Below the pieces are notes generated by a model, which saw only the letters and a list, made by a program, of their open reading frames with translations, ran no database searches and was not told where the DNA came from. A DNA stretch of 64,000 nt from Sympetrum striolatum (Eukaryota > Arthropoda > Insecta > Odonata > Libellulidae), in assembly GCA_947579665.1 (NCBI GenBank), contig OX388351.1, positions 60,272,939 through 60,336,938 of the forward strand, written 5' to 3'. Below, piece after piece: positions 33,601 to 51,158 of this stretch (its first letter is position 1; each line of letters opens with the position of its first letter). The position numbers and the translations under genes are program-made.

Positions 33601-36600
33601 AGGTAAAAAGGTGCATCTTATATGCCGTCAAATACGGTAATTTAGTTTATATCAAACAAAAACAGCACCAAGTGTTTTTGCCCTTTAATAAAATAAACAT
33701 ATGATGCTTTTCAATGTAAGAGACCAAAAATACCTCATCTATGGTGGGTTGATTCTGCATCACATTATTTTATGTATAATGCCAGAATGGTTGTATGTTT
33801 TAGTCTATTGTTCAAGTGATAGCTTTCACTTTAAATTGGCATTTTGCTGTATGTGAAGCATAAAGAAATAAATATATTTTGAGGGTCTCATGTGGCATAT
33901 GGTAAAGTTGTTTCTATACTATATTTTTTACTTATTTGCTTATTTTACTTATTTACATATTTTGAGGGTCTCATGTGGCATATGGTAAAGTTGTTTCTAT
34001 ACTATATTTTTTACTTATTTGCCCACAGGTGATGCATGGAGGATTGTTCTCCCGTGACGATGTAACACTGGATGAAATTAGAGAAATTGATCGCAATAGG
34101 CAACCTCCTGAGGAAGGTTTGTTCCCATTCACATCTAATGTATGAATCAAAAAAGCTATTGAATCTCACTTAACAAATATTAGTATAAGTTAATTAGTAT
34201 TATTACAATCTTATTTATTTTAGTTTAATGTTTACAAAATCAGTACAAGTTAATTACTACTATTACGAGTAAAATGTAGCTTGCATACTGCAAGCAGATC
34301 GACAACACTAATTTAATATCAGCATTATATCGGGATGGTCTTCTAAAGAAAAAAAAAAGGATTGAAAATATTCTTAAAATTGGATTCAATTTAATCGTCT
34401 GGCATCGAACCCGGGTCATCCTGGTAAACTTACAATGCAGCACTATAGAAGATCACCATCTCTAACCATGTGTTAAAATTCAAGCTGAAATATTGGCTGC
34501 AACTGCCTCAAACGACGTTCTACTTTTCACGAATGTAAATGGCTCTCTGGATTCTAACCAAGGACGTTCATGGTAATCGAAAACATGTTTTTTAAATGTA
34601 TCTATGATCTCTATCCAAATGCCGAATTTCAAGTTTCTATATTATTGGTAAAGGGTTCAAAATAATTATTGAAAATCGGATCAACTTCTGATTGCAGGGA
34701 CACCTGGTGTCGAACCCAGGACATATTGTAAACAGTGAATGCAAAGTTTGATTTGTAAAGTCTTGTTCTTGTATTTCGCAAAGATTGAAGTCGATATCAT
34801 GCCGGGAAGTACCTAAAATTTGTTTCCGTTATCTCCGTAAGAAACACATTGAGGAATGTAAATGGCCCCCTGGGATCGAACCAAGGACCATCAGCGAATA
34901 TGTAAAATTCGATTATGAAATATATTTATGACTTCTAACCCCAAGCCAAATTTCAAGTTTCCATGCCATCGAGAAAGGGTCCAAAAAAATCTTAAGAATC
35001 GCGACAATGCATTTTAAACGGCCAATTTTTGCCTCGACCTAGCATCGAACCCAGGATATTTTCCGTAAAACTCATTTATGTTTTCGATAGATCATAAACA
35101 TATATATAGGTTCCGTGAGTTTTGATTCTCTACCTATTCGGAAAGTATTTTTTTTTAATTCCCGAAAATTTAAGCAATGCATTTAAACGGGAAAAATCGG
35201 GACTTTGGGGCCCTCTGGAATCGAACCCATGACACTGAGGTTCAAAATCGCACTTTTTCTGGCGGTTACACGTTATGGCCAATATATAGTAAAAATTTCA
35301 AGTCAATGACGCTTGTGGTTTGGCCTGTGAATTTGTATCCTATCTATCTATATTCCTATCTATATCCCTATCTATATACCTATCTATATACGAGTAAAAT
35401 GTTGCTTGCATACTGCAAGCAGATCGACAACACTAATTTCGTGTCGGCATCATATCGGGACGGCCCTGAATAAAAAAGGGATTGAAAATATTCTTAAAAT
35501 TCGCTGCAACGTAATCATCTGGCATCGAACCTAGGCCTTCCTGGTGAACCTACAATGCAGCACAACAGAAGATCAACATCTTTTACTATGTGTGAAAATT
35601 CAAGCAGAAATATTTGCTCTAACTGCCGCAAATGACGTCCTACTTCTCAATAATGTAAATGCCTCTCTGGATTCGAACCAAGGACGATCAAAGAAATCTA
35701 AAACATGTTTTTAAAATTTATCTATGTTCTCTATCTATATGCCTAATTTCATGTTTTATTATTGGGAAAGGGTTTAAATTCATTGTTAAAAATCGGTTAA
35801 TTTACTGATTGTAGAGACGCCTGGTGTCGAACCCAGGAAATATTGGTAGATGTGAATGCACAGTATGACTTTTTAAAACTTCATCTTATTTCATACAAAG
35901 TTTGAAGTCGATATCATGCCGGGAAGTACCTAAAACCTTTTTCTGTTATCTCCATAAGAAATGCATTGAGGAATGTAAATGGCTCTCTGGGATCGAACCA
36001 AGGACCATCAGCGAATATGTAAAATTTGATTATGAAATATATTTATGATCCCCAACTCCATGCCGAATTTCAAGTTTCCATGCCATCGGGAAGGGGTCCA
36101 AAAAAAATCTTAAAAATCGCCACAATGCATTTTAAAGGCCGGTTTTTGCCGCGACCAAGCATCGAACCCAGGATATTTTCCGTAAAACTCAATTATGTTT
36201 TCGATAGATCATGACCATATATATAGGCTCCTTGAGTTTTGATTCTCTACCTATCCGGGAAAATCACGGCAATGCATTTAAACGGGAAAAATCGGGACTT
36301 TGGGGCCCTCTGGAATCGAACCAATGACACTGAGGTTCTAAATCGCAATTTTTCTGGTGGTTACAGGTTATGGCCAATACGTCGTAAAAATTTCAGGTCA
36401 ATGACGATTGTGGTTTAGCCTGTGAATTTGTATCCTCGCTATATATATATGTGGATACATGAATGAATCCGGAGAAGCATCTATATATAATAGATATGAA
36501 TGAATCCGGAGAAGCATCTATATATAATAGATAACGTCATATGCTTCTCTTTAATATTCACAAATTGCTCTTCTTTAAAAATGCATCCTTTCTGTTTTAT

Positions 36601-39036
36601 CTCCTTGTTTGAAGGTGTTATGTGTGAGCTGCTATGGTCTGATCCTCAGCCACAGAATGGACGTGCTCCAAGCAAGCGTGGCGTTGGAGTGCAGTTTGGA
36701 CCTGATGTTACAGAAGCATTCCTTGCTCTAAATGGCCTTGACTACGTAGTCCGAAGTCATGAAGTTAAGGCTGAGGGTTATGAGGTGGCACATAACGGAA
36801 AATGCATCACAGTCTTCTCAGCTCCTAATTACTGGTAAGCTTAAAATGATTCGACTTGAAAATTGCAATGGAATGCATAATTTGCATGATTGTTTTACAA
36901 TTATAGAACCCATTGCTACTTACTCTCATCAACAATGAATCCCTTAGGCAGCTTAGAAAGCTGATATGGGTCAGATTCAGCATTAATCTGATGCAATGCT
37001 ACTAGGCCTGATACACCTGTCTTTTGAAAGTTTTAATTTATTTTTATTTATAAAAGTTTCTGAATCAGAAAAATGGGAGAAGGGGCTGAGTCAAAAATGA
37101 CCTTATCTATGCGGTTTATGTTCTTTTAATCATGTCTGCTATCTGAGTGTTAATATATGGAAATCTATTTTATATAAACTATGATTGAACTTACTAGTGT
37201 CATAGTCAACAATGTAAAAATGGAAAAAAAATGGGTGTAAAACCTCAGTTTATTTTATGGTTTGCTCATTGCTCTAAATCTAGGAGAGCTTGGAATTTTG
37301 ATGGTGACCAGTTTAATATGGTCAGACAGGCTACTTGTAGTACATACATCTTAAAGCCATTCTTAGGCCGGGTGGCCACCAAATGCGAAGCGAAGCTAAG
37401 TTGAGCGAAGTTACACCGAGCGGACAACACTTTCACAAACGAACCTATACTTTTGAATGCAGCTGTGGCCACCGGATACGAAGCGGAGTTGTGCTGAGAA
37501 TTGTGACGTCATTCAGCTTCACAAGGCACATCTTCCGAACGGTCGTGGTTCGTGATGAAGCGAAGTCAGCTTCCCCCTCCCTCTCTCTCTTCTTTCTCGC
37601 TCTCGTTCGAGCCTCTCGCTTCTTTCCTCGGCAGTATCTGAATTGTTATCAGTTTGTGAAAGATTTACATTCGTAATCTTGAAAGGTCTGTGACATCGTC
37701 AGCAGGTAATTGTATCGGAGAGGAACACCAGCTTAAACACCATAGCATTAAAAAAGAAATAATAGTAGGATAATCATTAATGCACCCTTAAAAAGAATAA
37801 GAATACGCAGATTTGAAGTAGGTTTAAAGAAATGGTTTGTGCTCCTCTCCGAGATGTTTACTCGTCAGCAAAAGTTAAAAGTTGGATGAAGAGTGAAGAA
37901 AAATTTAATTGCCATGTTTACGTGAGTGAAGTGATTAATTTTTGTGATGCTCGTTACAGAAACATTCATCCATGTATTGATATGAAACTAAGAACTATTT
38001 ATATTATCAGTTCCGTCATTACAAAATGAAAAGTGTACTCGAGTGTTGTACGAACGATAGGAAACTTATATGCTATTAGCGAAATAGATAAATGTGTCCA
38101 ATGGCTGTAAATAATATCTTAATAAAAGTGTGCCAGCGTAATTATTATAACAGAATTCGTCTCTTACGGAAATTCCATGATTTAACCGTAATATCAGAGA
38201 ATTAAATTCTCAGACGGCAACAAAAGGTTCTTACGCCATCTTGTTTATTTACAAACGAATCGCTTCGCTCAGCTTCTCTTCCAGTTGCCGACCCTCAGAT
38301 ATTAAACTTAGCTACGCTTCGCTCCGTGTCACTCTGTCCCGCTCAACTCAGTGCCTCTTCGCATTCGGTGGCCACCCGGCCTTAGTATGTTGGCTTGGTC
38401 AGATTATTTGTCTGTAAAGTATTCAGCCCGATGGCCGGTTGGTACCTCACCCCCTCCAGCATAAGCTACTAAGAGTTTGCAGAGAGGAATGAGGTTCACT
38501 AGGCAGAATGAGGAGTGAGGTAGTTTGCCCTCGCTTTCCTCTCAGATTATCTCCATCATTGAGAGTCTTATCCAGAGATATTTTTGCTGCTAGCTAATGT
38601 TATCCTAATCCTTATGATTTCTTTTCATTAAATACAGCTTTCCTATTGAATTCAACACAGTTATTACCTTGGACAATACCTTTGATAATTAAATAACAAT
38701 CAAAGTACAATATTGGTATTTTAATTGTAAATATTGGTCATCGATATCAGTGTTAAAAGCATGCTCAATTTTTATTGCAGTGATACAATGGGAAATAAAG
38801 GTGCCTTCATTACCCTTAGAGGAAACGATATGAAACCACAGTTTACTACCTACGAAGCAGTGGTAAGTGCAGTTCTTAGTTCTATTAATGTTGAATGAAA
38901 TGCTGAAACTAACTTTGGTAACTCTGATTCCATTCATTGGCTTATTTTCTTTAAAATTTTTTTCCTTTCCTTTCAGCCACATCCAAATGTGAAGCCTATG
39001 TTCTATGCAAACTCCTTAATGAATTTATTGTGCTAA
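27630..39036 (+). CDS. PPP5C: Serine/threonine-protein phosphatase 5
   Basis: Eleven exons: 27630-27723, 27980-28221, 28308-28455, 28848-28969, 29059-29223, 31615-31720, 32844-32986, 34029-34116, 36615-36834, 38781-38862, 38977-39036; all phases agree, giving 489 residues (human 499). PP5 removes phosphate from Ser/Thr on Hsp90-bound clients. Residues about 15-130 form TPR repeats ([36 protein letters not shown]) that bind the Hsp90 C-terminus. The PPP catalytic core has the metal and phosphate motifs GDIHGQ, GDFVDRG, GNHE, HGG and RSHEV, then the SAPNYC signature, split between exons 9 and 10. The C-terminus HPNVKPM.YAN is the autoinhibitory helix region. The GDIHG (human GDTHG) and C-terminal NLLC are small differences. 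Introns hold a piggyBac-type MITE (intron 5), a TIR MITE (intron 7), tandem Helitron-like copies (intron 8) and a TIR element (intron 9). Confidence 0.95.
30385..31356. mobile_element. piggyBac-type non-autonomous element in PPP5C intron 5
   Basis: The body is 30389-31352, bounded on both sides by TTAA (30385-30388 and 31353-31356), the piggyBac target. The ends are inverted: TCCTTTCGC and GCGAAAGGG. Near the right end CGGCAATAGCCGACATTCG occurs twice, and a third, variant copy (GGCTATAGCCGACGCTAGG) follows. These are subterminal repeats of the kind transposases bind. No transposase frame is preserved. Confidence 0.65.
33311..33641. mobile_element. TIR-bearing MITE in PPP5C intron 7
   Basis: The terminal inverted repeats are about 30 bp: ATTACCATATTTGACGGCAT... 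at the left and ...ATGCCGTCAAATACGGTAAT at the right, each followed inward by an ATAAGACGCACC-like block. The interior, about 270 bp, is non-coding. The exact target duplication is ambiguous because the flanks are A/T-rich. Confidence 0.75.
33874..34022 (+). repeat. Direct duplication next to PPP5C exon 8 acceptor
   Basis: A 66-bp block (33874-33939) recurs at 33957-34022, offset by 83 bp and nearly identical, separated by a TTATTTTACTTATTTAC spacer. The second copy runs directly into the CCCACAG acceptor of exon 8, so the pyrimidine-rich and presumably branch-point region of this intron has been duplicated. Confidence 0.85.
34266..35390 (-). mobile_element. Helitron-like modular element, copy B1
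   Basis: Same family as copy A in the opposite orientation. It starts (plus strand) CGAGTAAAATG followed by the hairpin GCTTGCA-TAC-TGCAAGC. Six TCGAACC-type motifs lie at 34405, 34553 (degenerate), 34710, 34876, 35045 and 35221; the spacings 148, 157, 166, 169 and 176 match copy A almost base for base. The far terminus (CCGGAGAAGC...) is missing: it dissolves into a CCTATCTATAT microsatellite that abuts copy B2. Confidence 0.75.
35391..36531 (-). mobile_element. Helitron-like modular element, copy B2
   Basis: A second copy in the same orientation, directly joined to B1. It begins (plus strand) CGAGTAAAATGTTGC with the hairpin and keeps six motifs at 35525, 35673, 35827, 35993, 36162 and 36316. 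It ends with CTATATATAATAGA before a T, the complement of A|TCTATTATATATAG. It stops only 83 bp upstream of PPP5C exon 9. Confidence 0.75.
36459..36532 (+). repeat. Tandem duplication of the element terminus
   Basis: A 37-bp unit (ATGAATGAATCCGGAGAAGC and on through CTATATATAATAGAT) occurs twice head to tail at 36459-36495 and 36496-36532. It is the 5'-terminal sequence of copy B2 and appears once in copies A and C. Confidence 0.9.
37365..38382. mobile_element. TIR element in PPP5C intron 9
   Basis: 1018 bp with 26-bp terminal inverted repeats differing at one base (AGGCCGGGTGGCCACC, then A/G, then AATGCGAAG). Subterminal GAAGCGAAG/CTTCGCTTC-type repeats continue inside both ends (GAGCGAAG, GAAGCGGAG). 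The interior, including a 65-codon frame at 37832-38029, shows no motif I recognise. Class unassigned. Confidence 0.75.
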
Positions 39037-39932
39037 TTTCTATGCAGATGGCACTATCGTGATAAATATAGGAATTCTTCAAGAAAAAGGAAACCTTTTT
39101 AATAACTTTATTGATTTTTGAAGCCAGTGCACTCTCCTGTGTACAATGCATGGCCTCTAAAGAGGCTGAATCAGGTCATAGGAAAGTGAGAACGATGAAA
39201 ACATCTTGTTTATCTCTATAGAAACATCCTATCATGGGCTCTTATCGCAGTAGGTATGAAAACAAGAAAACACCTGAGAGAAAAATTAAGGCAGGATTAA
39301 AGAAAATTTGATGTACAATTTTCCATAAGATTTTATTTTTGCATTTTCCTGTTTGGAAAACTTTAAAAACTGTACAGGTGTAATCCAATTTCCGAGAGCA
39401 TCAATTTCTAAAATTGCAGTTGTGGTGTAGTGACTGGAATAGCTATTTGCTAGAGTGATTTTGATTATATATGTAGCGAATCACAAAAACATTTGTATAC
39501 CTTAACTAAGTCACTCATCTGCATAAAAAAACAACTTTGTGAGAGATTGAGATTGCTAAAATAGTTAAATTGATCAAAACGTGTAATGGGTTAAGTATTC
39601 CTAGTATTTATGAATCACATCCTGTCTTTATATTTTTCATGTTTTTGACCCTTATCAAATTGTAATTTGTATTATTTTTGTGATGATAATCATTTTGCTG
39701 TAGCTGTAAGTCTCTAAATTATGAATTTTTGAGAATGTCTTGTGCTTCACTTTTGTAAAAAAAGAAATTCAGAGTGAATAACCCTTCAAATGGTGGGAGG
39801 GGGAATTAAAAGCATACTTTGATTTTTCAATTCCTTTAATAATGCAAGAAAACAAAAAAATCAAGTATTATGAGAGTGCCCAAATTTTTAATTTTTGAGA
39901 TATATTGTTCAACAATCATTCTCCAGTTTATT
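39037..39932. other. Convergent 3' region of PPP5C and NTPCR
   Basis: 896 bp between the two stop codons; AT-rich, presumed 3' UTR of both genes. No repeat or other gene seen. Confidence 0.5.
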
Positions 39933-41088
39933 TTACTTGGTTGATGCCAGCAGACTTGCTAAAAGCTCATCAGCAAGTGAATTTCTGTTTTCTCGATTTA
40001 CCTGTTGAAAATAAATTGTTTGAGAATTTTATGTGATTTAACATTATTGCCTGATAAATAATACTTTTGGTTTTGGAACTTTTTACTTACCATGATAACT
40101 TTAACATCTGGGCCTTTCTTCAAGTTTTCAATAAAAGGAAGTGGTCTACTTCGAGGCAAAGGTATAGTTGCCAAAATTGGTTTGTGACTTTTGAAAACCT
40201 TTGTTACTTCTTGTTTAAAAGGCTCACTAAACATTTCCATTTTCCCTATTTCATCAATCACCATAACATTAGCTTGCTGAAACGCCAAAGAAGGAAGATC
40301 TCTCTAATTCCAGAAATTATATTACTTTTACTAAAGGAAATAGAGTAACTTTCAAAAGTATAATTAACATATTTCGGATGAAACCTATAACCAAGTCGAT
40401 GAGTATGTTCGCCCAGTTCCATCAATGTAAATCTCAAACACTTCAAACAAGTTGGTGCTCGCACCAAAATTGAACTCACGTGGTTTGAGAACTACTTTAT
40501 TTTCATTAACTGAGTAACAAGTATTTAGTATTCAATGACCGGAAACACACAAAGCCAAGCTGGTAAAATTCTAGTTCCCCAAGCTTAATGGATCAGTAAT
40601 TACATTGCATAATCAATAAATATTTTTATGGCTGTTAAATGTGTACAGAATAGATGTACGACCAACCTGGTTTCCTAAAGTAGGCAATGCGAGGTATTCA
40701 AATGACTTAACATCAACGGAGTACTGACCAACCTTTGGCATGCTACCGGTACCTCTATAAACAAAGTTTGGAATTCAATTAAACGGAAGAGAGGAGGCTA
40801 GTCAAAACGTAACATTAATAGAAGTGATTACCCAACTCTTGCTAACGTCCCCCGTTTTCCTTCCATCGTGACAACGTCGAATCCAATTCGCTGACCTCCA
40901 TTCCGCACCTCTTCTGTACAGAAACCTGATACTGACACTTTCTCAGCCTTTAGGGAACTGCATATTTTCTTCACTAATGTTGTTTTACCAACACCTGAAA
41001 TTAAAGAAGTTATAAAAGATCGATTTCATGAATTTTAAACTACCAAGATCCAGCCAATACCTGGAGGTCCCGTGATGAGAATTTGCAT
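39933..41088 (-). CDS. NTPCR: NTPCR/THEP1-type nucleoside-triphosphatase
   Basis: Five exons (minus strand): 41061-41088, 40832-40994, 40667-40754, 40091-40303 and 39933-40001; 186 residues (human 190). The enzyme is a P-loop NTPase that hydrolyses nucleoside triphosphates in vitro; its cellular role is unclear. Seen: [16 protein letters not shown] with the Walker A motif at the very N-terminus, split by intron 1 within [29 protein letters not shown], a family hallmark; [18 protein letters not shown]; Walker B as [28 protein letters not shown]; and a C-terminal VNRENRNSL matching the family's V.KENRN. All phases agree. The gene is complete and convergent with PPP5C. Confidence 0.93.
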
Positions 41089-41336
41089 CGGTTTATATAT
41101 CGCTACCTATGACACTGAATGCTTCAATAAAAGTTCAAGCAAAGATTCAATAACCGCGGGTTTCTGTTAAAAAATCGCGTTATCCGCAGAAGAGTACCAA
41201 AAAAACAAGTGAGTTAAGATTACCGCTGTTTACGCATTACTACCCGGTCATTTTGAAAATCTTCGGATTGTACAATTTTTGTTTATGTTTTCCTTTCGGA
41301 TATAGAAGGAATATAAATTCATAAAAATTTTAAATA

Positions 41337-43054
41337 CGAGTAAGATTTGCTTGCATAATGCAAGCATGTTAATGAATGATGTATTTTTGACTACCCCTAT
41401 GAACTGTTGAAACTAATGCACTTTGCAAAGGTCTCTGACTGTTTCTAAAATTGCATTCAATATATCGGGAAAGTTATCAAAGGAAACTGTTTATTCCCCT
41501 TTAAATGCATTTACGTTTTAAAATGGTGCCCTGGCTTCTAACCAAGGTCCATTAGGAGATCGGTGTACTTTAGGGTAACGTTACTATACGTGAGTTACGT
41601 TACTATTTGTGAATATTCATGACTACTCTAGCAGGCCCGTGTGCACGGGGGGGGGGGGGGGGGGATTGGGGGTTCGAACCCCCCCCCCCCCCATGAGGAT
41701 CCTTCATACAATAGTTCCACGAATGATGAATTGAAGATAGGATAAAATGGAATTATTTTATTTAATGTTTCATTTAGTAAACTTTTTCTTCCAAAATTTA
41801 GTGCCTCTTTCAACTTTCATGTTAACGTCTGTCAGGACTCCTGTACGTTCTCATGTACGTTCATTATGGATAGTTGTATTAATATAGTTACTATTTTTTA
41901 ATGAGAAAAACTCCCCCCACGAGCAAATCCTGCGCACGGCCCTGCTCTACACTTGTCTGCTTATGGCTTTCTCTTTTCAGGAAATGCTTCAAAGAAATGT
42001 TTGAAATCTCCAGCATAAATTTCATAAGGGAGAATTAAGATCACTTGGTATCGAACCCAGAATCTTTTAGCAAGATATGATTACGTATAAGGACCTGGTA
42101 TGGATAGAACTAATTTAATCCAAAGTCTGAAGTCGAGATCTTACCGGGTGGGTCCGAAAATAGACTCCCGTTAACCCACTTTGAAATGCAAGAATGAATG
42201 TAGATGGCGAGCTGGCATCGAACCCAGGATCTTTAGGGAAACAATAAACTGCGTATATGAAATGTATTTATGCCCTCTAGTAACACATACCGAGTTTTAG
42301 GTTTCCATATGTTATAAGGAAGTGGTTCTTAAAAAAATAAATTAAAATCGCTGCATTATATTTCAAACTATAGATTTGCACTCACCTTGTGTCGAACTCA
42401 CGGACATCTGGTGACATTTGTATGATTATTAACATAGAAGAGCACCTCCTCTGGGACATCCGTGATTCTGATTTATCCCCATTTGAAAAGCATAGAGTAA
42501 TGTAAATGACTCTCTAGGATCAAATCAAGGACCACCAGGGAAACGTTCAACAGCGTATATGAAATGTATGTATGATCTTTAATCATAATATGTTTAGTTT
42601 TAAGTTTCCACGTTTTCGGGAAGGGGTTCAAAAAATTCTTAAAAATTGTCGCTATGCATTTCAAATAGGAGAATATTTGGACTGACGTAGCGTCGAACCA
42701 AGGATAAACATCGAGGAATCCTTTGCGGTTTTCGTTGGATATGCGCGGCTTCCAGCGATCCCTCGAATCAACTCTCTAAATTTGCCGGGAAGTGCTTCAA
42801 AAAATTTTCGAAAATCCCCGCAATGCATCCTTATGGAAAAATCGGGACTTCGTTGTCTTCTGGCAACTAACCCATGACACTGAGGTCCAAATTTGCATTT
42901 TAACTGGCGATTGCACGTTATGGTCAGTATGTCGTAAAAATTTCAAGTCACTGACACTTGTGGAACATGGTTAGAATCGTAAGGAATGTTAGAATTTTGA
43001 TCCCCAGACAATGAATGTATAGATGTATCCGGAGAAACGACTATATATAGTAGA
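41337..43054 (-). mobile_element. Helitron-like modular element, copy C (interrupted)
   Basis: Begins (plus strand) CGAGTAAGATTTGCTTGCAT with the GCTTGCA/TGCAAGC hairpin and ends near CCGGAGAAACGACTATATAT...TAGA, the complement of TCTACTATATATAG. Motifs of the TCGAACC type lie near 42053, 42217, 42393 and 42691, with degenerate ones near 41538, 42520 and 42866. A hAT-like insertion sits at 41632-41944. The copy is more diverged than A, B1 and B2 and its module number is less clear. Confidence 0.6.
41632..41944. mobile_element. hAT-like MITE with G/C homopolymer hairpin, nested in copy C
   Basis: 313 bp starting CAGGCCCGTGTGCACGG and ending GCGCACGGCCCTG, imperfect inverted ends. Just inside the left end an uninterrupted G run (about 18-19 bases, from 41648), GATTGGGGG, TTCGAA and a run of about 15 C form a strong self-complementary structure. 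No clear 8-bp target duplication was found (left flank CTCTAG, right flank CTCTAC). Confidence 0.55.
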
Positions 43055-43109
43055 TAGATAATTTAATCGTTTATTTTTAGTTTAAACTTGCAGTTTAGAT
43101 AATTTCTTA

Positions 43110-43470
43110 TAGAGTTGACTCCTCTCCCGATATTCCAGGAGTCTCCCGGAATTGGAAGGATTTTGACGCATCTCTCCCGGAGATAAAAGCCTGTACGCCC
43201 CGGAAGGGCGTGCTAAAACTCTATTGCTGCTGATGTGTGGCTTATTAACTGAAATTTAGTCAGCCCGGTACATGTAACACTATGAATAAGAAATAATCCA
43301 TGATAGATTAGTAATAACGAAGAATTACTTGCGATATTTTTTATGGCTGAGAGAACGTTTTCTGGGACTTAAAGCACCTAAATAAAAATTTTCCTGGAAT
43401 TTTCACCTCCAGAATTAAGAATCTCCCGGATTAAACTGCTCGTATGGTGGCAATCCCATTTCTTGCCCAT
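43110..43470. repeat. Probable MITE rich in CTCCCGG motifs
   Basis: CTCCCGG or CTCCCGA occurs repeatedly (about 43124, 43152, 43176, 43421) with inverted and direct copies and a short GCCCCGGAAGGGC palindrome at 43197-43210. This looks like a degraded transposon, but I could not define its ends. Confidence 0.35.
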
Positions 43471-43737
43471 GAAGCTTGATAGGTAAAATTTTTAATACTA
43501 CCAAATAAGGAATATTTTATTTATATCCTTTATATAAAACAGTGCTTTGATATCTACAAAAGATAAAATGATGAAGTCATTAAGTATCTCATGATGAAGT
43601 TGATTGCGATAGCAAAAGATTAGAGATCTGTGATCTTGCATTCTTAGTAAAGCTTTATGAAATTGTAGTCATCTGAAACATATTGTTCTTCGACAGGGTC
43701 GAAGTTAAATTGATTCGAAAGTAAAGTAAATTATTAT

Positions 43738-43958
43738 GTTGAACGGAGACTAAGAGCGAAAGTTTCTACAACGCATCCTAATAATTTTTCTAATATTAAT
43801 CTGAGGGCTCTACTTTCAATGCAATGGTCTTTTCGGTCAGTGTCTTGACGAATATCTGCATTCCTCCTGTCAGCCTCAAGATTGAGCAAAGGATGAATTC
43901 TGTAACATACAATATATAAATTATTAATATTGAACGGAGGCTAAGAGCGGAAGTGTCC
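43738..43958 (+). repeat. Direct repeats flanking the ubiquitin fragment
   Basis: TTGAACGGAGACTAAGAGCG (from 43739) recurs as TTGAACGGAGGCTAAGAGCG (from 43931); the similarity runs on for several more bases (AAAGT/GAAGT). The inverted ubiquitin fragment sits between them, as expected if a small duplication or repair event inserted it. Confidence 0.75.
43799..43899 (-). pseudogene. Inverted ubiquitin fragment with retained splice acceptor
   Basis: On the minus strand a TTACAG acceptor is followed by a degenerate ubiquitin exon start: the last residues of one unit (SILRLTGG), then [20 protein letters not shown] and a stop in place of the codon after D21. It matches the phase and position of the introns in the downstream polyubiquitin gene, so it derives from one of that gene's exons. 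Changes such as R74T, G10E, T14A and E16K, and the truncation, mark it as dead. It lies between two copies of a roughly 27-bp repeat (43739 and 43931). Confidence 0.8.
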
Positions 43959-44579
43959 TTGGCGAATTTTCTGGGACTATTGACTGTCTCCTGTATTGGT
44001 AAGTACGATACAATTTTCTCTTTTAAATTAAAGAGGCAAGCATTGAACACGTTTTGACAGCCAAATGAAAAGAATATGAATTGTCAAGTTCTGGCACATA
44101 AATTTTATGTATCATATGATCATATCATAAATTTTATGTATGATATATATGATTAATTAATTCAGTTGAACATATAACATATTCGTTATTAAACCAATTA
44201 TTAGGCTTGTTGATTTAAGAAAGAGAATATTCGAAGTGCTCATGCTTATTTTTGTAAGTTCTGTCTTTTTTATATAAAAGTATAAATCCTTATAATTTAA
44301 TTATTGCATCAGTATGACATTGAGAAACGTCACTGCCCATTAATAAACGAAAAAACCCGAATGGGTTTTCTTATTATTTACATTTATCAATTATTAAATA
44401 ATATTAAATATATGGCATAATAGAGTAGATGAATACGTAATTTTGTATTCTAACAATTAAAAGTGAAATATCGATTAATAATTTAACATGAATTTCTGTT
44501 ACAAATTATATATTTTTTAAGACATGTGGCTTTCTTATTTTATTAAGAGATATCTGTAACTAAAAATTTAACCACGATG

Positions 44580-51158
<6,579 letters not shown>

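Noticed and set aside
34405..36322. Clusters of true tRNA genes
   Set aside because: Only the T-arm/B-box-like motif is present; no A box, anticodon arm or acceptor pairing was found at tRNA distance.
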